54,489 nucleotides of DNA from Bacteroidota bacterium (GCA_021845665.1 JAJZVO010000027.1:1-54489), one strand, 5' to 3'; shown: positions 40,270-50,518, counted from the stretch's first letter. Numbers and translations: made by a program. Notes: generated by a model not told the origin, from the letters alone.

Positions 40270-40294
40270 GATACAGGATGGTTATAGCAGCTTA

Positions 40295-41074
40295 TTAAAT
40301 GATAGGCAACGTATATAAATAGCCGATGTCTAAAAGCAGATTGCCCGTATTGCTCGAGCCGTCCTGTGAATATCTCTGGATATCGATGAGACCGTAGAGG
40401 CCTCGAACATTCAATGAAAGGTCCGAGACGCCGCTGACAGGCAATATGAGACCGACTCCTCCGTCGATGCCGAAATTCACCTTGTTGATGCTGCTATTGA
40501 CGTTTGTGCTGGCATTGAATGATTGGGGAGGCACGGGCACGTAGACTCCGGATCCGCTCGGCTCCACGAGAGGATCTCCTTTGTCATCGAGATAGATGTA
40601 GCTGGTCCCGCTTGTCTTTTGTGTTGCGCTCAGTAGAAAGCCGACGTACGGGCCCGCATTAATCTCAAGAGAAAGTCCGCCCAATCGGAAATTAAATTCA
40701 GCTAAAACCGGGACTTCCAGATAATTGAGGATTGAGGTGTTCTTGAAGTTTGCGTAGTAATATCCTCCGCCCGGGAGGGGAGGGAGCGGAAGGGAAGCGG
40801 AAGTGATCGGCTGCATGCCGTTCCTCTGTCCGCCTTGTCCGTCAAAATTCACCTGTGGCTCAATAGAAAAATTCCCGGCGACAGGTATGTCTGCGGAGAT
40901 ACCGAAATTCGGGGCAAGCCTGGAGGTATATCCCTGGCTGATTACGTTATTCCCTCCGCTGAGCTCGGGCACGCTCAACCCGCCCTGAATCCCGAGGCGT
41001 ATTTGAGCCTGAGACGTTTGAGATAATAGGATAAAAGTCGACATAAATGCCAACATAGACATTAGCCTTTTCAT
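40295..41074 (-). CDS. PorT-like outer-membrane beta-barrel protein
   Basis: 259 residues with a signal peptide (MLAFMSTFILLSQTSQAQ) and alternating hydrophobic strands (IRLGIQGGLSVPEL, FSIEPQVNF, YLEVPVLAEF, LEINAGPYVGF, FGIDGGVGLIL), the pattern of the OMP_b-brl_2/PorT-like family. Such small barrels are common in Bacteroidota and usually uncharacterised. AAGGAG about seven bases before the ATG supports the start. It is divergent from the OmpH-like gene at 41290, sharing a 215-bp upstream region. Confidence 0.82.
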   Translation of the reverse strand: MKRLMSMLAFMSTFILLSQTSQAQIRLGIQGGLSVPELSGGNNVISQGYTSRLAPNFGISADIPVAGNFSIEPQVNFDGQGGQRNGMQPITSASLPLPPLPGGGYYYANFKNTSILNYLEVPVLAEFNFRLGGLSLEINAGPYVGFLLSATQKTSGTSYIYLDDKGDPLVEPSGSGVYVPVPPQSFNASTNVNSSINKVNFGIDGGVGLILPVSGVSDLSLNVRGLYGLIDIQRYSQDGSSNTGNLLLDIGYLYTLPII

Positions 41075-41289
41075 AATGCACTCCTTGATGGTTCTTGACT
41101 GTTTCTGGCAGAACTAAAATCAAGTATCCGCCACATGTACTTGCAATATAGACGCATCCGTTTTCGCGTGGTTCCACAGGTCGATAAGGGTATCCCGCGC
41201 CTGCGGAACCTAAATTGTTTTTCTCACGTTCCGATTTTAAAATAACTACCATCTCAATCCAATTAATGGAGTGAAAATATAGGAAGGAC

Positions 41290-41907
41290 ATGTTAGCTGA
41301 AAAGAGTAGTCGTACACTATCAGGGGGAGGCTTAAATCAAAAAGGGAACTCAGCAAAAAGAGGATTGGCAACACTTATTCCCACCGCCATCGTCATCACG
41401 ACACTCGGATTCATGTTTGCCGAGTCTCCCGCAAATAGCACGGTGAAGATCGGGTATGTCGATTCCTCCACCATACTGAGTCTGTTACCAAGTGCACAGG
41501 CCGCCCAGGCAAAACTGGATACCTTGGTCCACGACTGGAGCGATACGATAAACCAGATGTCCAAGGAATACCAAACCAAGGTGGATGACTATACAAAACA
41601 ATCTGGGATGATGACACGCCAGGCGAAACTTGCCGCACAAAACTCGATCGCGGATCTCCAACAAGAGATTACCAATTACCGCCAGGCAAAGGTCGGGACA
41701 GGAGGCGAACTTGACACTATTCGCCATCAACTCTTGAAACCGATCCGTGCCAGGATTTATGCCGCTATTTCAGAGATAGCAAAAAGGGAAGGGATGCGGT
41801 TCGTCTTCGACAAAAACAAGCAGCTGCCGGTCGTCCTTTATGCAGACCCCTATTATGACATTACCTACAAGGTCCTCGGTCTCTTGAGGCGTAGTGGCAC
41901 GGACTAA
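41290..41907 (+). CDS. OmpH/Skp-like periplasmic chaperone
   Basis: 205 residues with an N-terminal hydrophobic anchor or signal (about 26-47), then the OmpH start VKIGYVDSSTILSLLPSAQ, a long charged helical middle (Skp-like coiled coil) and the conserved end AISEIAKREGMRFVFDKN. Skp-like proteins hold unfolded outer-membrane proteins in the periplasm. Being divergent from a barrel gene fits this role. The N-terminal extension before the hydrophobic segment is longer than usual, so the start is less certain. Confidence 0.82.
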   Translation: MLAEKSSRTLSGGGLNQKGNSAKRGLATLIPTAIVITTLGFMFAESPANSTVKIGYVDSSTILSLLPSAQAAQAKLDTLVHDWSDTINQMSKEYQTKVDDYTKQSGMMTRQAKLAAQNSIADLQQEITNYRQAKVGTGGELDTIRHQLLKPIRARIYAAISEIAKREGMRFVFDKNKQLPVVLYADPYYDITYKVLGLLRRSGTD

Positions 41908-42464
41908 CGAGTACCTCCCGGTTGTGGTAGGGCGGATAGCTGCGGCTTGTAAGTGGCTTGCGAATTGTGTGAGTCTCGGAGGCATTTACCCACTTTAGGA
42001 AGAGTTTGAAGTGGACCGCGAAGATGACGAAAAAAACTGAGTTTTTCACTTCAGGAGTTTGCTTTGCGGTTCTTGGTGGATGCCGCACATTATTATGTAC
42101 TGCGGAACTTTCGGGATCCCGTCCCGCGTGACATTGCAGTTAAATAAGAGCATTCTTGCATAATGACGATTGAAATCAGGAGACTACCCTTTCGCGCTTC
42201 TTTTCTTATACGAATCGAATTCGTACATTAATGGACAATGTGAACCGCACGTAAAGCTTGAAGGATCCGGGAATATGGCACGCCTTCCCCGTGATTGGCG
42301 AACAATTCTCCCTCAAGAACCGAATTCGAAACCTCTTTTCCGACGTGAGCGCTTATCTTGCCGTACTTACATAACAGAAAGCCTTTCTACTTTTCACTAT
42401 TAGGCTCCGCGACAGACAAACGATCATCCCCCGCATGCCTGAAGCATACCAAGGAGAATCCTGA
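41908..42464. other. Intergenic region before the GH89 gene
   Basis: 557 bp with no convincing gene. It holds a GAAAAA/TTTTTC hairpin inside a larger imperfect stem (about 42010-42075) and the inverted repeat at 42209. It separates the OmpH-like gene from the second glycan locus and probably contains the promoter for GH89. Confidence 0.5.
42209..42225. promoter_or_regulatory. 17-bp inverted repeat upstream of GH89
   Basis: TACGAAT-CGA-ATTCGTA has perfect 7-bp arms. The inner arm sequence ACGAAT/ATTCGT is shared with the repeat at 3396 in the galactan control region, but the spacer differs (3 bp against 1 bp). It lies 240 bp before the GH89 start. Confidence 0.3.
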
Positions 42465-44645
42465 ATGAGAAAACTCTTCCTCTTACTCTTTTTTGCCGTC
42501 GTCTTATTATCCGGGCGGGATTCAAGGGCACAGACACTGCAGGCCTCCAGCCAGGAAGAATTTGTCTCCGCGGCATACGGTGTGATCGCCAGGGTGATTC
42601 CCGGGCATTATAGGAGTTTTCACCTGTACCTCGTTGACGGGCCTTCCTGGCGCGGGAACGATGCCTTTGAGGTGAATGCCGCCGCCGGGGTTGTCACTAT
42701 CGAAGGTAACAGCGCGATTGCCCTGACGCGAGGTTTTTACTATTACCTCCGGCACGCAGTTCACGCGCAATTCACGTGGGAAGGGGAATACATCGATTTG
42801 CCGAAAGTCCTTCCTGATTATCACTCAGGAAAGATCGTCTCGCCTTACAAGTACAGGCTTTACTATAATGTCTGTGCCTTTGGATACACCACACCGTTCT
42901 GGGGATGGAAAGAGTGGCGCAGGGAAATCGACTGGATGGCGCTCCATGGCATCAACATGCCGCTCGCGATGACCGGCCAGGAGGCGATCTGGCAGAAGGT
43001 CTGGAAGAAGCTCGGACTCACGAGGAGCGAGGCGACCGGCTATTTCACCGGCCCCGCTTTCCTGCCATGGAACAGGATGGGAAATATCGATCGCTATCAG
43101 GGTCCTCTTCCTCAGGGGTACATCGAGAAAAGCGAGGCGCTCCAAAAAAAGATACTGGACAGAATGAGATCGCTTGGAATGAATCCGATTGTTCCCGGCT
43201 TTTCGGGATATGTGCCTGAAGCCTTGAAGAGAATTTATCCGGGCATTCATCTCATCACGATGAAATCGTGGGGTGGCTTCCAGCCGGCAGACGGCACCTA
43301 TATGCTCTCGCCACTCTCGAAGCATTTCATTCAAATCGGGAAGATGTTTATCCGAGAATACCGCAAGACCTACGGGTATACTCATTTCTATCTCGCGGAT
43401 GCCTTCAACGAAATGACTGTCCCGGTTTCCGAGAAGAACAGGTATAAGGAACTCTCGGCATTCGGAAAGGCGATTTACAGCTCCGTCTCTGCCGGAGACC
43501 CGGATGGAATCTGGATAATGCAGGGATGGCTGTTTCATAATGACCGGAAGTTTTGGAATAAGCAATCGGTAAAGGCCTTTCTTCAGGATGTTCCCGACAA
43601 TCGCATGATCATCATCGATCTTGCGAACGAGTCGTTTCACGGATGGAAGGAGCTTGATGGATTTTTCGGAAAGGAATGGATCTACAGCATCATACACGAT
43701 TTCGGCGGAAGGAACCAGATGTTCGGCAATCTGCCGTTTTATGCCAGTAACCCGATCAAAATGCTCCGCGATCCGAACCACGGGAATATGGTCGGCTTCG
43801 GGATTTCTCCCGAGGGGGTCGATCAGAACGAGGTCGTATACGAGCTCCTGACCGACATGGGATGGAGCGATAAACCGGTCGATCTCGACACGTGGATCGC
43901 GAATTATTGCAGGTCGAGATATGGAGCTTATCCGGAGAACATGAAGCTTGCATGGAAATATCTCCTAGGCTCAGTCTATTCCAACCAGATGGGTGGGCCG
44001 CTCTATTTCTATCAACATCTCCCTATGTTGCAGCATTACAACAGCGGTCTGGCATATCCGGAATTCGATAAGGCTGCCGGCTTTTTTCTCTCCTGTTCGA
44101 AGGAGCTTGATGGGAGCGAACTCTATCGAGACGATGCAATCGAGATCGCGGCACAATATGCGAGCCTGACTGTCGACTCATTGCTCAACCGCGCCGTCAG
44201 TGCGCAGATGGATAAAAATTTCGGCGAGCGCGATCGTGCATTCGCGGAAGCCTTCGCACTTCTCCGGAAGATCGACTTCCTTTTGAGAGCCCATCCTCTC
44301 TTCAGGCTGAAGAGATGGGTGGATCTCGCGCGCAAATGGGGAAGTTCCCGGCAGCAAAAGGATTATTATGAGAAAGACGCCAAGCTTCAGATCACGATCT
44401 GGGGAGGAGGGCCCGGGTTATCGGAATACGCTGCTAAGGAATGGAGCGGACTCATCGACGGCTACTATCTTAAGCGATGGGAAATGTTCGCCGACAGTCT
44501 CGAGCGCGGGACGAAGTACGGTATCCTGAATTGGGAGATTAAATGGAACGATAGACCGATAAAACATTTTAACACTACCCGGCCTCGTCGGCCGGTCGAG
44601 TTTGCGCAAAGCCTGATCGCCGAGTGCAAAAGCGTTTTGAAATAG
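42465..44645 (+). CDS. GH89 alpha-N-acetylglucosaminidase (NAGLU-like)
   Basis: 726-residue secreted enzyme removing terminal alpha-linked N-acetylglucosamine. A signal peptide (KLFLLLFFAVVLLSG) is followed by the three NAGLU regions: an N-terminal alpha/beta domain, the catalytic barrel with the hallmark YYNVCAFGYTTPFWGW and WMALHGINMPLA, and an all-helical C-terminal domain. Likely catalytic residues are Glu316 in DAFNEM and Glu450 in SPEGVDQNE. Substrates of this family include heparan-type and mucin-type alpha-GlcNAc caps. It heads a run with GH38 and GH92 genes. Confidence 0.93.
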   Translation: MRKLFLLLFFAVVLLSGRDSRAQTLQASSQEEFVSAAYGVIARVIPGHYRSFHLYLVDGPSWRGNDAFEVNAAAGVVTIEGNSAIALTRGFYYYLRHAVHAQFTWEGEYIDLPKVLPDYHSGKIVSPYKYRLYYNVCAFGYTTPFWGWKEWRREIDWMALHGINMPLAMTGQEAIWQKVWKKLGLTRSEATGYFTGPAFLPWNRMGNIDRYQGPLPQGYIEKSEALQKKILDRMRSLGMNPIVPGFSGYVPEALKRIYPGIHLITMKSWGGFQPADGTYMLSPLSKHFIQIGKMFIREYRKTYGYTHFYLADAFNEMTVPVSEKNRYKELSAFGKAIYSSVSAGDPDGIWIMQGWLFHNDRKFWNKQSVKAFLQDVPDNRMIIIDLANESFHGWKELDGFFGKEWIYSIIHDFGGRNQMFGNLPFYASNPIKMLRDPNHGNMVGFGISPEGVDQNEVVYELLTDMGWSDKPVDLDTWIANYCRSRYGAYPENMKLAWKYLLGSVYSNQMGGPLYFYQHLPMLQHYNSGLAYPEFDKAAGFFLSCSKELDGSELYRDDAIEIAAQYASLTVDSLLNRAVSAQMDKNFGERDRAFAEAFALLRKIDFLLRAHPLFRLKRWVDLARKWGSSRQQKDYYEKDAKLQITIWGGGPGLSEYAAKEWSGLIDGYYLKRWEMFADSLERGTKYGILNWEIKWNDRPIKHFNTTRPRRPVEFAQSLIAECKSVLK

Positions 44646-44758
44646 AGAGGAAGGCGAGCGGAGTTATTCGGATGAATGGGATGACCGAGGTAATGGATGT
44701 CGTTCCGGCAAAATCAGTGAGAATTTCTATCTATCCGTGTTATCCGCGCGCCATCTTT

Positions 44759-44770
44759 GGAATCGATTCC
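44759..44770. promoter_or_regulatory. 12-bp palindrome GGAATCGATTCC
   Basis: A perfect palindrome with central CpG, 20 bp before the GH38-like start and just after CATCTTTG (44752-44759), which differs from TAnnTTTG at one base. The layout (-7-like element, then CpG-centred palindrome) recalls P1/P2 of the galactan locus. No -33 partner is clear. Confidence 0.3.
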
Positions 44771-44789
44771 GACAAAATAGGAGGTTAAG

Positions 44790-47700
44790 ATGAAACGTAT
44801 CTCCGCTATGCTTATTTTCCTGGCAATCATGACGAGCTCACTGCGGGCTCAAACAAACTCGCTCGACCTACCACAGGTATTCTTCAGCGGGTACGAACAA
44901 ACGCTGCATGGCGGAGGCTTTATCTATCATTCTCCCGATCCCTCTGTAACCGCTTCGATGCTTGTTCGCTCCTCGGATTCCACAAATTACGTCGAGTGGG
45001 AAACGTCCCGCGTCCCCGCGAATTTTACCGGAAAGTATGTCTACTTCGCGTGGATGTTTGGGATAAACGTGACTCCGAACGGGCACATCTTTTCTCTACT
45101 CGTCAATGGAAGGAAGGTATTGGCGTTCGGAAACCCCGAGTTAAGCAGAAAGGTTAACTGGACGGTTGAAGGAATCGACAGTACGGAATTGACTTTTGTG
45201 CCTACGGTGATCGATATGTACAACGATCTCATGGGATATGCGGTGTTAAGATTGCCGCTGCAGCTTGTCGAGCTGGGAAAGGGACAGGTACTGCGAATAC
45301 ATGGCCAGAGTGACGCGAGCCCTGTTTGGTACATGACTTTCGAGTCTCCTATCCGCGAGGAACTGCGTGCTGAGCAGGTGCCTGCCGTCGTAAGGCATGA
45401 CGGAAGGCGGTTCGATCTGGCGCAATTCATGGTGACGCATCTCGGAAATGACACCAGGACGGAAATCGAGCTGAGCAACGGTATGAAGCAGAGCGTGGAT
45501 GTCCATCTCGGGTATAATTCGTTCCTCGTAAGAATACCGATAGTCAAGCGATCGGGCACAATCGACGCCAAGCTTGAGCTTGATGGAAAGGAGTTGAGTA
45601 AGGGGTTTGCCGTGAAGCCCATACGAGACTGGACGATATACCTTGTCGAACATACACATACGGACGTAGGCTACGCGGAGCCGCAGCAGAAGATCATGCC
45701 CGAACAGCTCCGTTATATTGATTACGCACTCGACTACTGCGACAAAACAGATTCCTATCCCGCCGACGCACAGTTCCACTGGACATGCGAAACCGCCTGG
45801 GCCGTGCAGGAATATCTTAAGACGAGACCGAGGTCCCAGGTCGATAGGCTCCTTAAAAGGATACTCCAGGGACGGATCGAAGTGACCGGCATGTACCTTA
45901 ATATGTCCGACTTGGATGACGAAGCCACGCTGGCCGGGTTAATGAAAACCATTCGCGATTTCAGGAAAGCCGGAATAGACGTGACTACCGCGATGCAGGA
46001 CGACGTCAACGGGGCCGCCTGGTGCCTGGTCGACTACCTGACAAGTGCGGGGATCAAATACTTCAGCATGGGAGAAAACCCCGGACATGCACTCCGGCCT
46101 TTCAAGATACCGACCGCGTTCTGGTGGGAGTCGCCGTCAGGCAGGAAAATACTCGCCTACCGCGGCGAACACTACCAGTATGCAAATGGGCTCGGGATAC
46201 TCGGCCCGATAGGACCCTTCAGGAACGCACTGTTCAGTTATCTGAACGACTTGCAGTCGAAGGGATACCCGATGAACGAAACGATGCTTCAGTTCAGCGG
46301 CTATTTCATCGACGACTCGCCCCCATCCATAAATGCCTGCAACCTTGTCAGGGAATGGAACGAGGAATTCGAATGGCCGAGACTGAAGCTGGCGACTATT
46401 GGCGAGTTCTTCAAGTCCGTCGACAAGCATTACGCTTCGCAGCTCCCGACATACAAGCTTGCCTGGCCTGACTGGTGGACCGACGGCGCAGGCTCATGCG
46501 CACTCGAGACCGCTTACGTCCGCGACACACAGGCCGACTTTATCGCGAACCAGGGGCTCTACTCCATGGCGCATCTGCTTGGCGCAAGTATCCGGCCCGA
46601 CGCTCTCAGGGCAATGAGCTCAATAAACGATAACCTCATATTCTTCGATGAGCATACTTTCGGAGCTGCTGAGAGTGTAAGCAATCCGCTTTCGCTCAAC
46701 TCCACCGTGCAGTGGAACAATAAGGCAGCTTACGCATGGACCGCCGTGAAAGAGAACGGCGTCTTCAGGCAGGCCTCTCTCGGACTTCTCCGCCCCTATG
46801 TACCGAAGCTTGTCACGCCAACTATAGATGTGTTTAACACGATGAACTTCGAACGATCTGGAGTCGCGCGGTTCTTCGCGTATAGTAATATCCTGCCGCC
46901 GAATAAGGCGATTGAAGCCGTCGATGCCAGGGGCGATAGTGTGCCGATCCAAATCTCGAACTCAGGTCCGGGCGGAAACTACTGGGATCTTTACGCGAAG
47001 AACGTGCCGGCCTTCGGCTACAAGATGTACAGGGCGATCGTTGCAGATAAACCGGCGCGGAAGGTCGTCGAGCACGCCTTTGATGAGACACTGCAAAACA
47101 AGTACTACGCTCTCAAGATTGATACTGCGAAGGGCGGCATAGTCAGCCTTGTCGACAAATCCAGCCATCTTCAACTTGTGGACTCAAATGCTCCGTGGGA
47201 ACTGGGACAGTTCATCTATGAGCGAGTAAAGAGCACCGGTTTCATTAATTCCGCACGTTCGGTCCCCTACGATCCCGGTATTTTCAATCGTACCAGCATG
47301 ACGGATGTACACGTCGGCAAAGTGATTGAAGGTCCGATCTGGTCGAGCGTTGATATAACGGGACAGGTGAAAGGCTGTGCTACGGGCGAAGGAGTAACAT
47401 GCCAGGTCAGGCTTTACAAGGAACAAAAGAAGATCCAGCTCATATTCTCGATGATAAAGAGACAGGTGTTCAAGCCTGAAGCGGTTTATGTAGCATTCCC
47501 TTTCGAGTCGCCCGACAGCCACATTGCCTTCGAAGTGCAAGGCGGAGCCGTAGTGCCGGGGAAAGGACAGCTCCCGGGTACGGCTTCGGATTGGGATGGC
47601 GTCCAGAATTTTGCGACGGTGAGAGGAAAGGATGGCCAGATAGTTTTTGTGAGCCCCGAGGCGCCGCTCATGCAATTCGGAGGCATCAACACGGGAAAGT

Positions 47701-48182
47701 GGCAGGAAGTGGATCACGTCATTAAGCCTTACATTTACTCGTATGTGCTCAACAACTATTGGGATACAAATTTCCGTGCGGCCCAGGAAGGCGGTCTGCA
47801 TTGGAAGTACGACATCACTTCGACTACGGATACTTCAATGCAGTTCGCGACTAACTTCGGATGGAGCTCGCGGGTTCCACTCACTGCGACACTCCGGCCG
47901 GGAAGTGGCAGAGGGACGAAACTCAAAGATGGTTCGGTGCTCAACTTCGGTAAGAACGGTCTTCTGCTTGTGTTCGCGCGGCCGGCATGGGATGGAAAGG
48001 GCGTGATACTATGCCTGAGAGAAGTTGAAGGAAGGACCGAGAATCTGAACGCCACAAGCCTCGTGAAATACCGGCCCGCTACGCGCGTGTACGAAGTGAA
48101 TTCGCTCGAAGAGGATCCTCGCGAGGTCAAAGGTGAAATTGGTTTTAGCCCCTATCAGGTGAGATTCCTGATGCTGAGGTAA
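44790..48182 (+). CDS. GH38-like alpha-mannosidase with large N-terminal region
   Basis: 1130-residue secreted protein. About 280 beta-rich residues precede the catalytic domain. The zinc motif HTHTDVGY (His290, Asp292) corresponds to the HxxxDPGW-type block of GH38, and MQDDVNG (Asp404/Asp405) lies where the GH38 nucleophile Asp occurs. The C-terminal half has the beta-sandwich domains usual in GH38. It should hydrolyse alpha-mannosides or a related zinc-dependent substrate. The signal peptide is short (RISAMLIFLAIMTSSLRAQ), and GGAGG lies upstream of ATG 44790. The motifs differ enough from classic GH38 that a divergent subfamily is likely. Confidence 0.8.
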   Translation: MKRISAMLIFLAIMTSSLRAQTNSLDLPQVFFSGYEQTLHGGGFIYHSPDPSVTASMLVRSSDSTNYVEWETSRVPANFTGKYVYFAWMFGINVTPNGHIFSLLVNGRKVLAFGNPELSRKVNWTVEGIDSTELTFVPTVIDMYNDLMGYAVLRLPLQLVELGKGQVLRIHGQSDASPVWYMTFESPIREELRAEQVPAVVRHDGRRFDLAQFMVTHLGNDTRTEIELSNGMKQSVDVHLGYNSFLVRIPIVKRSGTIDAKLELDGKELSKGFAVKPIRDWTIYLVEHTHTDVGYAEPQQKIMPEQLRYIDYALDYCDKTDSYPADAQFHWTCETAWAVQEYLKTRPRSQVDRLLKRILQGRIEVTGMYLNMSDLDDEATLAGLMKTIRDFRKAGIDVTTAMQDDVNGAAWCLVDYLTSAGIKYFSMGENPGHALRPFKIPTAFWWESPSGRKILAYRGEHYQYANGLGILGPIGPFRNALFSYLNDLQSKGYPMNETMLQFSGYFIDDSPPSINACNLVREWNEEFEWPRLKLATIGEFFKSVDKHYASQLPTYKLAWPDWWTDGAGSCALETAYVRDTQADFIANQGLYSMAHLLGASIRPDALRAMSSINDNLIFFDEHTFGAAESVSNPLSLNSTVQWNNKAAYAWTAVKENGVFRQASLGLLRPYVPKLVTPTIDVFNTMNFERSGVARFFAYSNILPPNKAIEAVDARGDSVPIQISNSGPGGNYWDLYAKNVPAFGYKMYRAIVADKPARKVVEHAFDETLQNKYYALKIDTAKGGIVSLVDKSSHLQLVDSNAPWELGQFIYERVKSTGFINSARSVPYDPGIFNRTSMTDVHVGKVIEGPIWSSVDITGQVKGCATGEGVTCQVRLYKEQKKIQLIFSMIKRQVFKPEAVYVAFPFESPDSHIAFEVQGGAVVPGKGQLPGTASDWDGVQNFATVRGKDGQIVFVSPEAPLMQFGGINTGKWQEVDHVIKPYIYSYVLNNYWDTNFRAAQEGGLHWKYDITSTTDTSMQFATNFGWSSRVPLTATLRPGSGRGTKLKDGSVLNFGKNGLLLVFARPAWDGKGVILCLREVEGRTENLNATSLVKYRPATRVYEVNSLEEDPREVKGEIGFSPYQVRFLMLR

Positions 48183-48227
48183 CATGATTACCGGATCTCC
48201 GGTCAAACTATTTTGTGAGTGAAAAAT

Positions 48228-50486
48228 ATGAACAAGACAATTATCTCGATTCTCGTTTCAGCAGTCTGTCTCATTAATTCCAACGCCTTTGCAGGGACGA
48301 ATAAAGAGCCGGTCGACTACGTAAATCCGGCAATCGGCGGCGTCAGTATGCTCCTCACGACCACGCGGCCGATGGTCCAGCTGCCACACGGGTATCCGCA
48401 GGTGACGCCGGATCTCAATCCCGGCGTCAACGATTCCTACGTCGCGACAAAGATATACGGCTTTCCTGCGGGAGGCGTGTCGTTAATGCCGAGCACCGGA
48501 AGTGTCGAGACGGAGCCCGGGGAGATCGCTTCGAGCTTCGACAGGGATTTCGAAACGCGAACACCATATTATTACAAAGGACTGCTCGGAACGTACAATA
48601 TCTGGGCTTCATATACGGTTGGGCACTTCGCGATTTTCTACCGGTTCGACTTCCCGGTTGCTGCTACCCGCCACATAAACATAATGATGCCCGACAGCGG
48701 TTCGATGCACATCGTGTCGCCCACCCTCGTTGAAGGGAGTACTACTATTCATGATGTCCCTTACTACTTCTATATCGAATTCTCGAGCCCCTTCAGAGGA
48801 CAGACGTCGTGGAAATACGGCGGCGCGCCGGTGGCAGACAACGCCGTCGAGGGTGAAAGAGCAGGACTGACGTTAAACTTTCCCGGGAGGAAGAATCTGA
48901 TACAGGTGAAAGTCGGCCTTTCATTTATCAGCCTCGACCAGGCAAAGAAGAATCTGAACCACGCGATACGAGGATGGAATTTCAAGCGCCTGGAAGCACA
49001 GACAAAGGCTGCATGGAACAATCTGCTCGGCAAAATCAGCGTCGTCGGAGGGACCGAAGCACAGAAGACGATATTCTATAGTTCCCTTTACCGCGCTGAA
49101 CAGGATATGATGGACATTACTGAAGATGGCCGCTACTACAGCGGCTTCGACCACAAGGTCCACGAAACTCATGGCGTTGATTTCTATACTCACGATCAGT
49201 TGTGGGATACTTTTAGATGTGAGCATCCTCTTCAGCTCCTTCTCGATCCTAAGCAGCAAGAGGCGATGATCCAGTCCCTCGTGAGGATGTATGAGCAATG
49301 GGGATGGCTCCCGTCGTTTCCGAGAGTGTGGGGCGAGTTTGCCGCCATGATCGGAGATCATGCGGACGAGTTGATTGCCGATACATATTTCAAAGGGTAT
49401 CGCAACTTCGATGTCGAGAAAGCTTACCAGGCAATGAAGAAGGAATCTCTCCACGCGACGATGCTACCGTGGAGGAGAGGACCGATGACCGGCCTCGGGA
49501 AGATTTACCTCGAGAAAGGATTTTTCCCTGCATTGAAAGAAGGAGAAAAGGAGACGGATCCCGAGGTCCATCCGTTCGAAAGGCGGCAGGCGGTGTCCGT
49601 TACGCTTGAAGCATCGTATGATGATTGGTGTATCGCACAAATGGCGAAGGCGCTGGGCCATACTGCTGACTACGAACGATTTATGAAGATGGCGTATAAT
49701 TACCGGAACGTCTTCAACAAGTCGATCGGGTTCATGGCGCCGAAGTCTGCCGACGGGAAATGGGTGAGGGGTTTCAACCCGATACTCCCAAAAGGTCCCG
49801 GCGGGCGTGATTACTACGCAGAGTGCAATGCCTGGGTATGGACCTTTAATGTTCCTCAGGATGTTCAGGGTCTTATAAACCTGTACGGCGGAAGGAAGCC
49901 ATTCCTGACGAAGCTTGACTCACTTTTCGATGTGCAATACGGCGGCGATTCGAAATGGGTCTTCCTCTCCAAGTTTCCCGATATGACCGGCCTGATCGGC
50001 GACTATGCGCAGGGGAATGAGCCGAGTTTCGACATCGCATACATGTACGATTTCGCGGGTGAGCCGTGGAAGACGCAAAAGATGATCCGTGAAATTATGG
50101 AGGTCTGGTACAACGACGCACCTCTCGGACTTCCCGGTGACGACGACCAGGGCGCGATGGGTGCGTGGTACGTATTCTCGGCAATGGGATTTTACCCTTT
50201 CTGCCCGGGTGACCCATACTATGTCTTAGGTAGCCCGATATTCAAGGAGACGACAATTCATCTATCCAATGGGAGGAAGTTTCTCATAAAGGCCGATGGA
50301 GTATCGTTGAGACACAAGTACATCCAGTCGGCAACGCTCAACGGAAAACCGCTGAACAAGCCGTGGTTCAGTCAGAAAGACATTGAGGACGGGGGAGTAC
50401 TCGAGCTCAAGATGGGGCCGAGACCAAACAAGGAGTGGGGAAGTTCCCCGGACGAAGCGCCTCCATCAATGAGTAAGCCGGAGTGA
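48228..50486 (+). CDS. GH92 alpha-1,2-mannosidase
   Basis: 752-residue exo-alpha-mannosidase of family 92, calcium-dependent and periplasmic. A signal peptide (TIISILVSAVCLINSNAFAG) precedes the N-terminal beta-sandwich. The (alpha/alpha)6 domain follows, with family blocks THDQLWDTFR, GNEPSFDIAYMYDFAGEPWKTQ and GLPGDDDQGAMGAWYVFSAMGFYP. GH92 enzymes trim alpha-1,2/1,3 mannose from N-glycans in Bacteroidota. ATG 48228 is preferred over GTG 48219. It lies 45 bp after the GH38-like gene, suggesting an operon. Confidence 0.95.
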   Translation: MNKTIISILVSAVCLINSNAFAGTNKEPVDYVNPAIGGVSMLLTTTRPMVQLPHGYPQVTPDLNPGVNDSYVATKIYGFPAGGVSLMPSTGSVETEPGEIASSFDRDFETRTPYYYKGLLGTYNIWASYTVGHFAIFYRFDFPVAATRHINIMMPDSGSMHIVSPTLVEGSTTIHDVPYYFYIEFSSPFRGQTSWKYGGAPVADNAVEGERAGLTLNFPGRKNLIQVKVGLSFISLDQAKKNLNHAIRGWNFKRLEAQTKAAWNNLLGKISVVGGTEAQKTIFYSSLYRAEQDMMDITEDGRYYSGFDHKVHETHGVDFYTHDQLWDTFRCEHPLQLLLDPKQQEAMIQSLVRMYEQWGWLPSFPRVWGEFAAMIGDHADELIADTYFKGYRNFDVEKAYQAMKKESLHATMLPWRRGPMTGLGKIYLEKGFFPALKEGEKETDPEVHPFERRQAVSVTLEASYDDWCIAQMAKALGHTADYERFMKMAYNYRNVFNKSIGFMAPKSADGKWVRGFNPILPKGPGGRDYYAECNAWVWTFNVPQDVQGLINLYGGRKPFLTKLDSLFDVQYGGDSKWVFLSKFPDMTGLIGDYAQGNEPSFDIAYMYDFAGEPWKTQKMIREIMEVWYNDAPLGLPGDDDQGAMGAWYVFSAMGFYPFCPGDPYYVLGSPIFKETTIHLSNGRKFLIKADGVSLRHKYIQSATLNGKPLNKPWFSQKDIEDGGVLELKMGPRPNKEWGSSPDEAPPSMSKPE

Positions 50487-50492
50487 ATGCCG

Positions 50493-50518
50493 TCACCGGT
50501 AACAAAACACACCGGTGA
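50493..50518 (+). terminator. Stem-loop after GH92
   Basis: TCACCGGT pairs perfectly with ACCGGTGA around AACAAAACAC, six bases after the GH92 stop. It is followed by TCGTTATT rather than a clean T-run, so a partial terminator is likely. Confidence 0.5.

Noticed and set aside
42825-43781. Minus-strand open frame of 318 codons inside GH89
   Set aside because: Shadow of the GH89 reading frame; no signal, domain or ribosome site.
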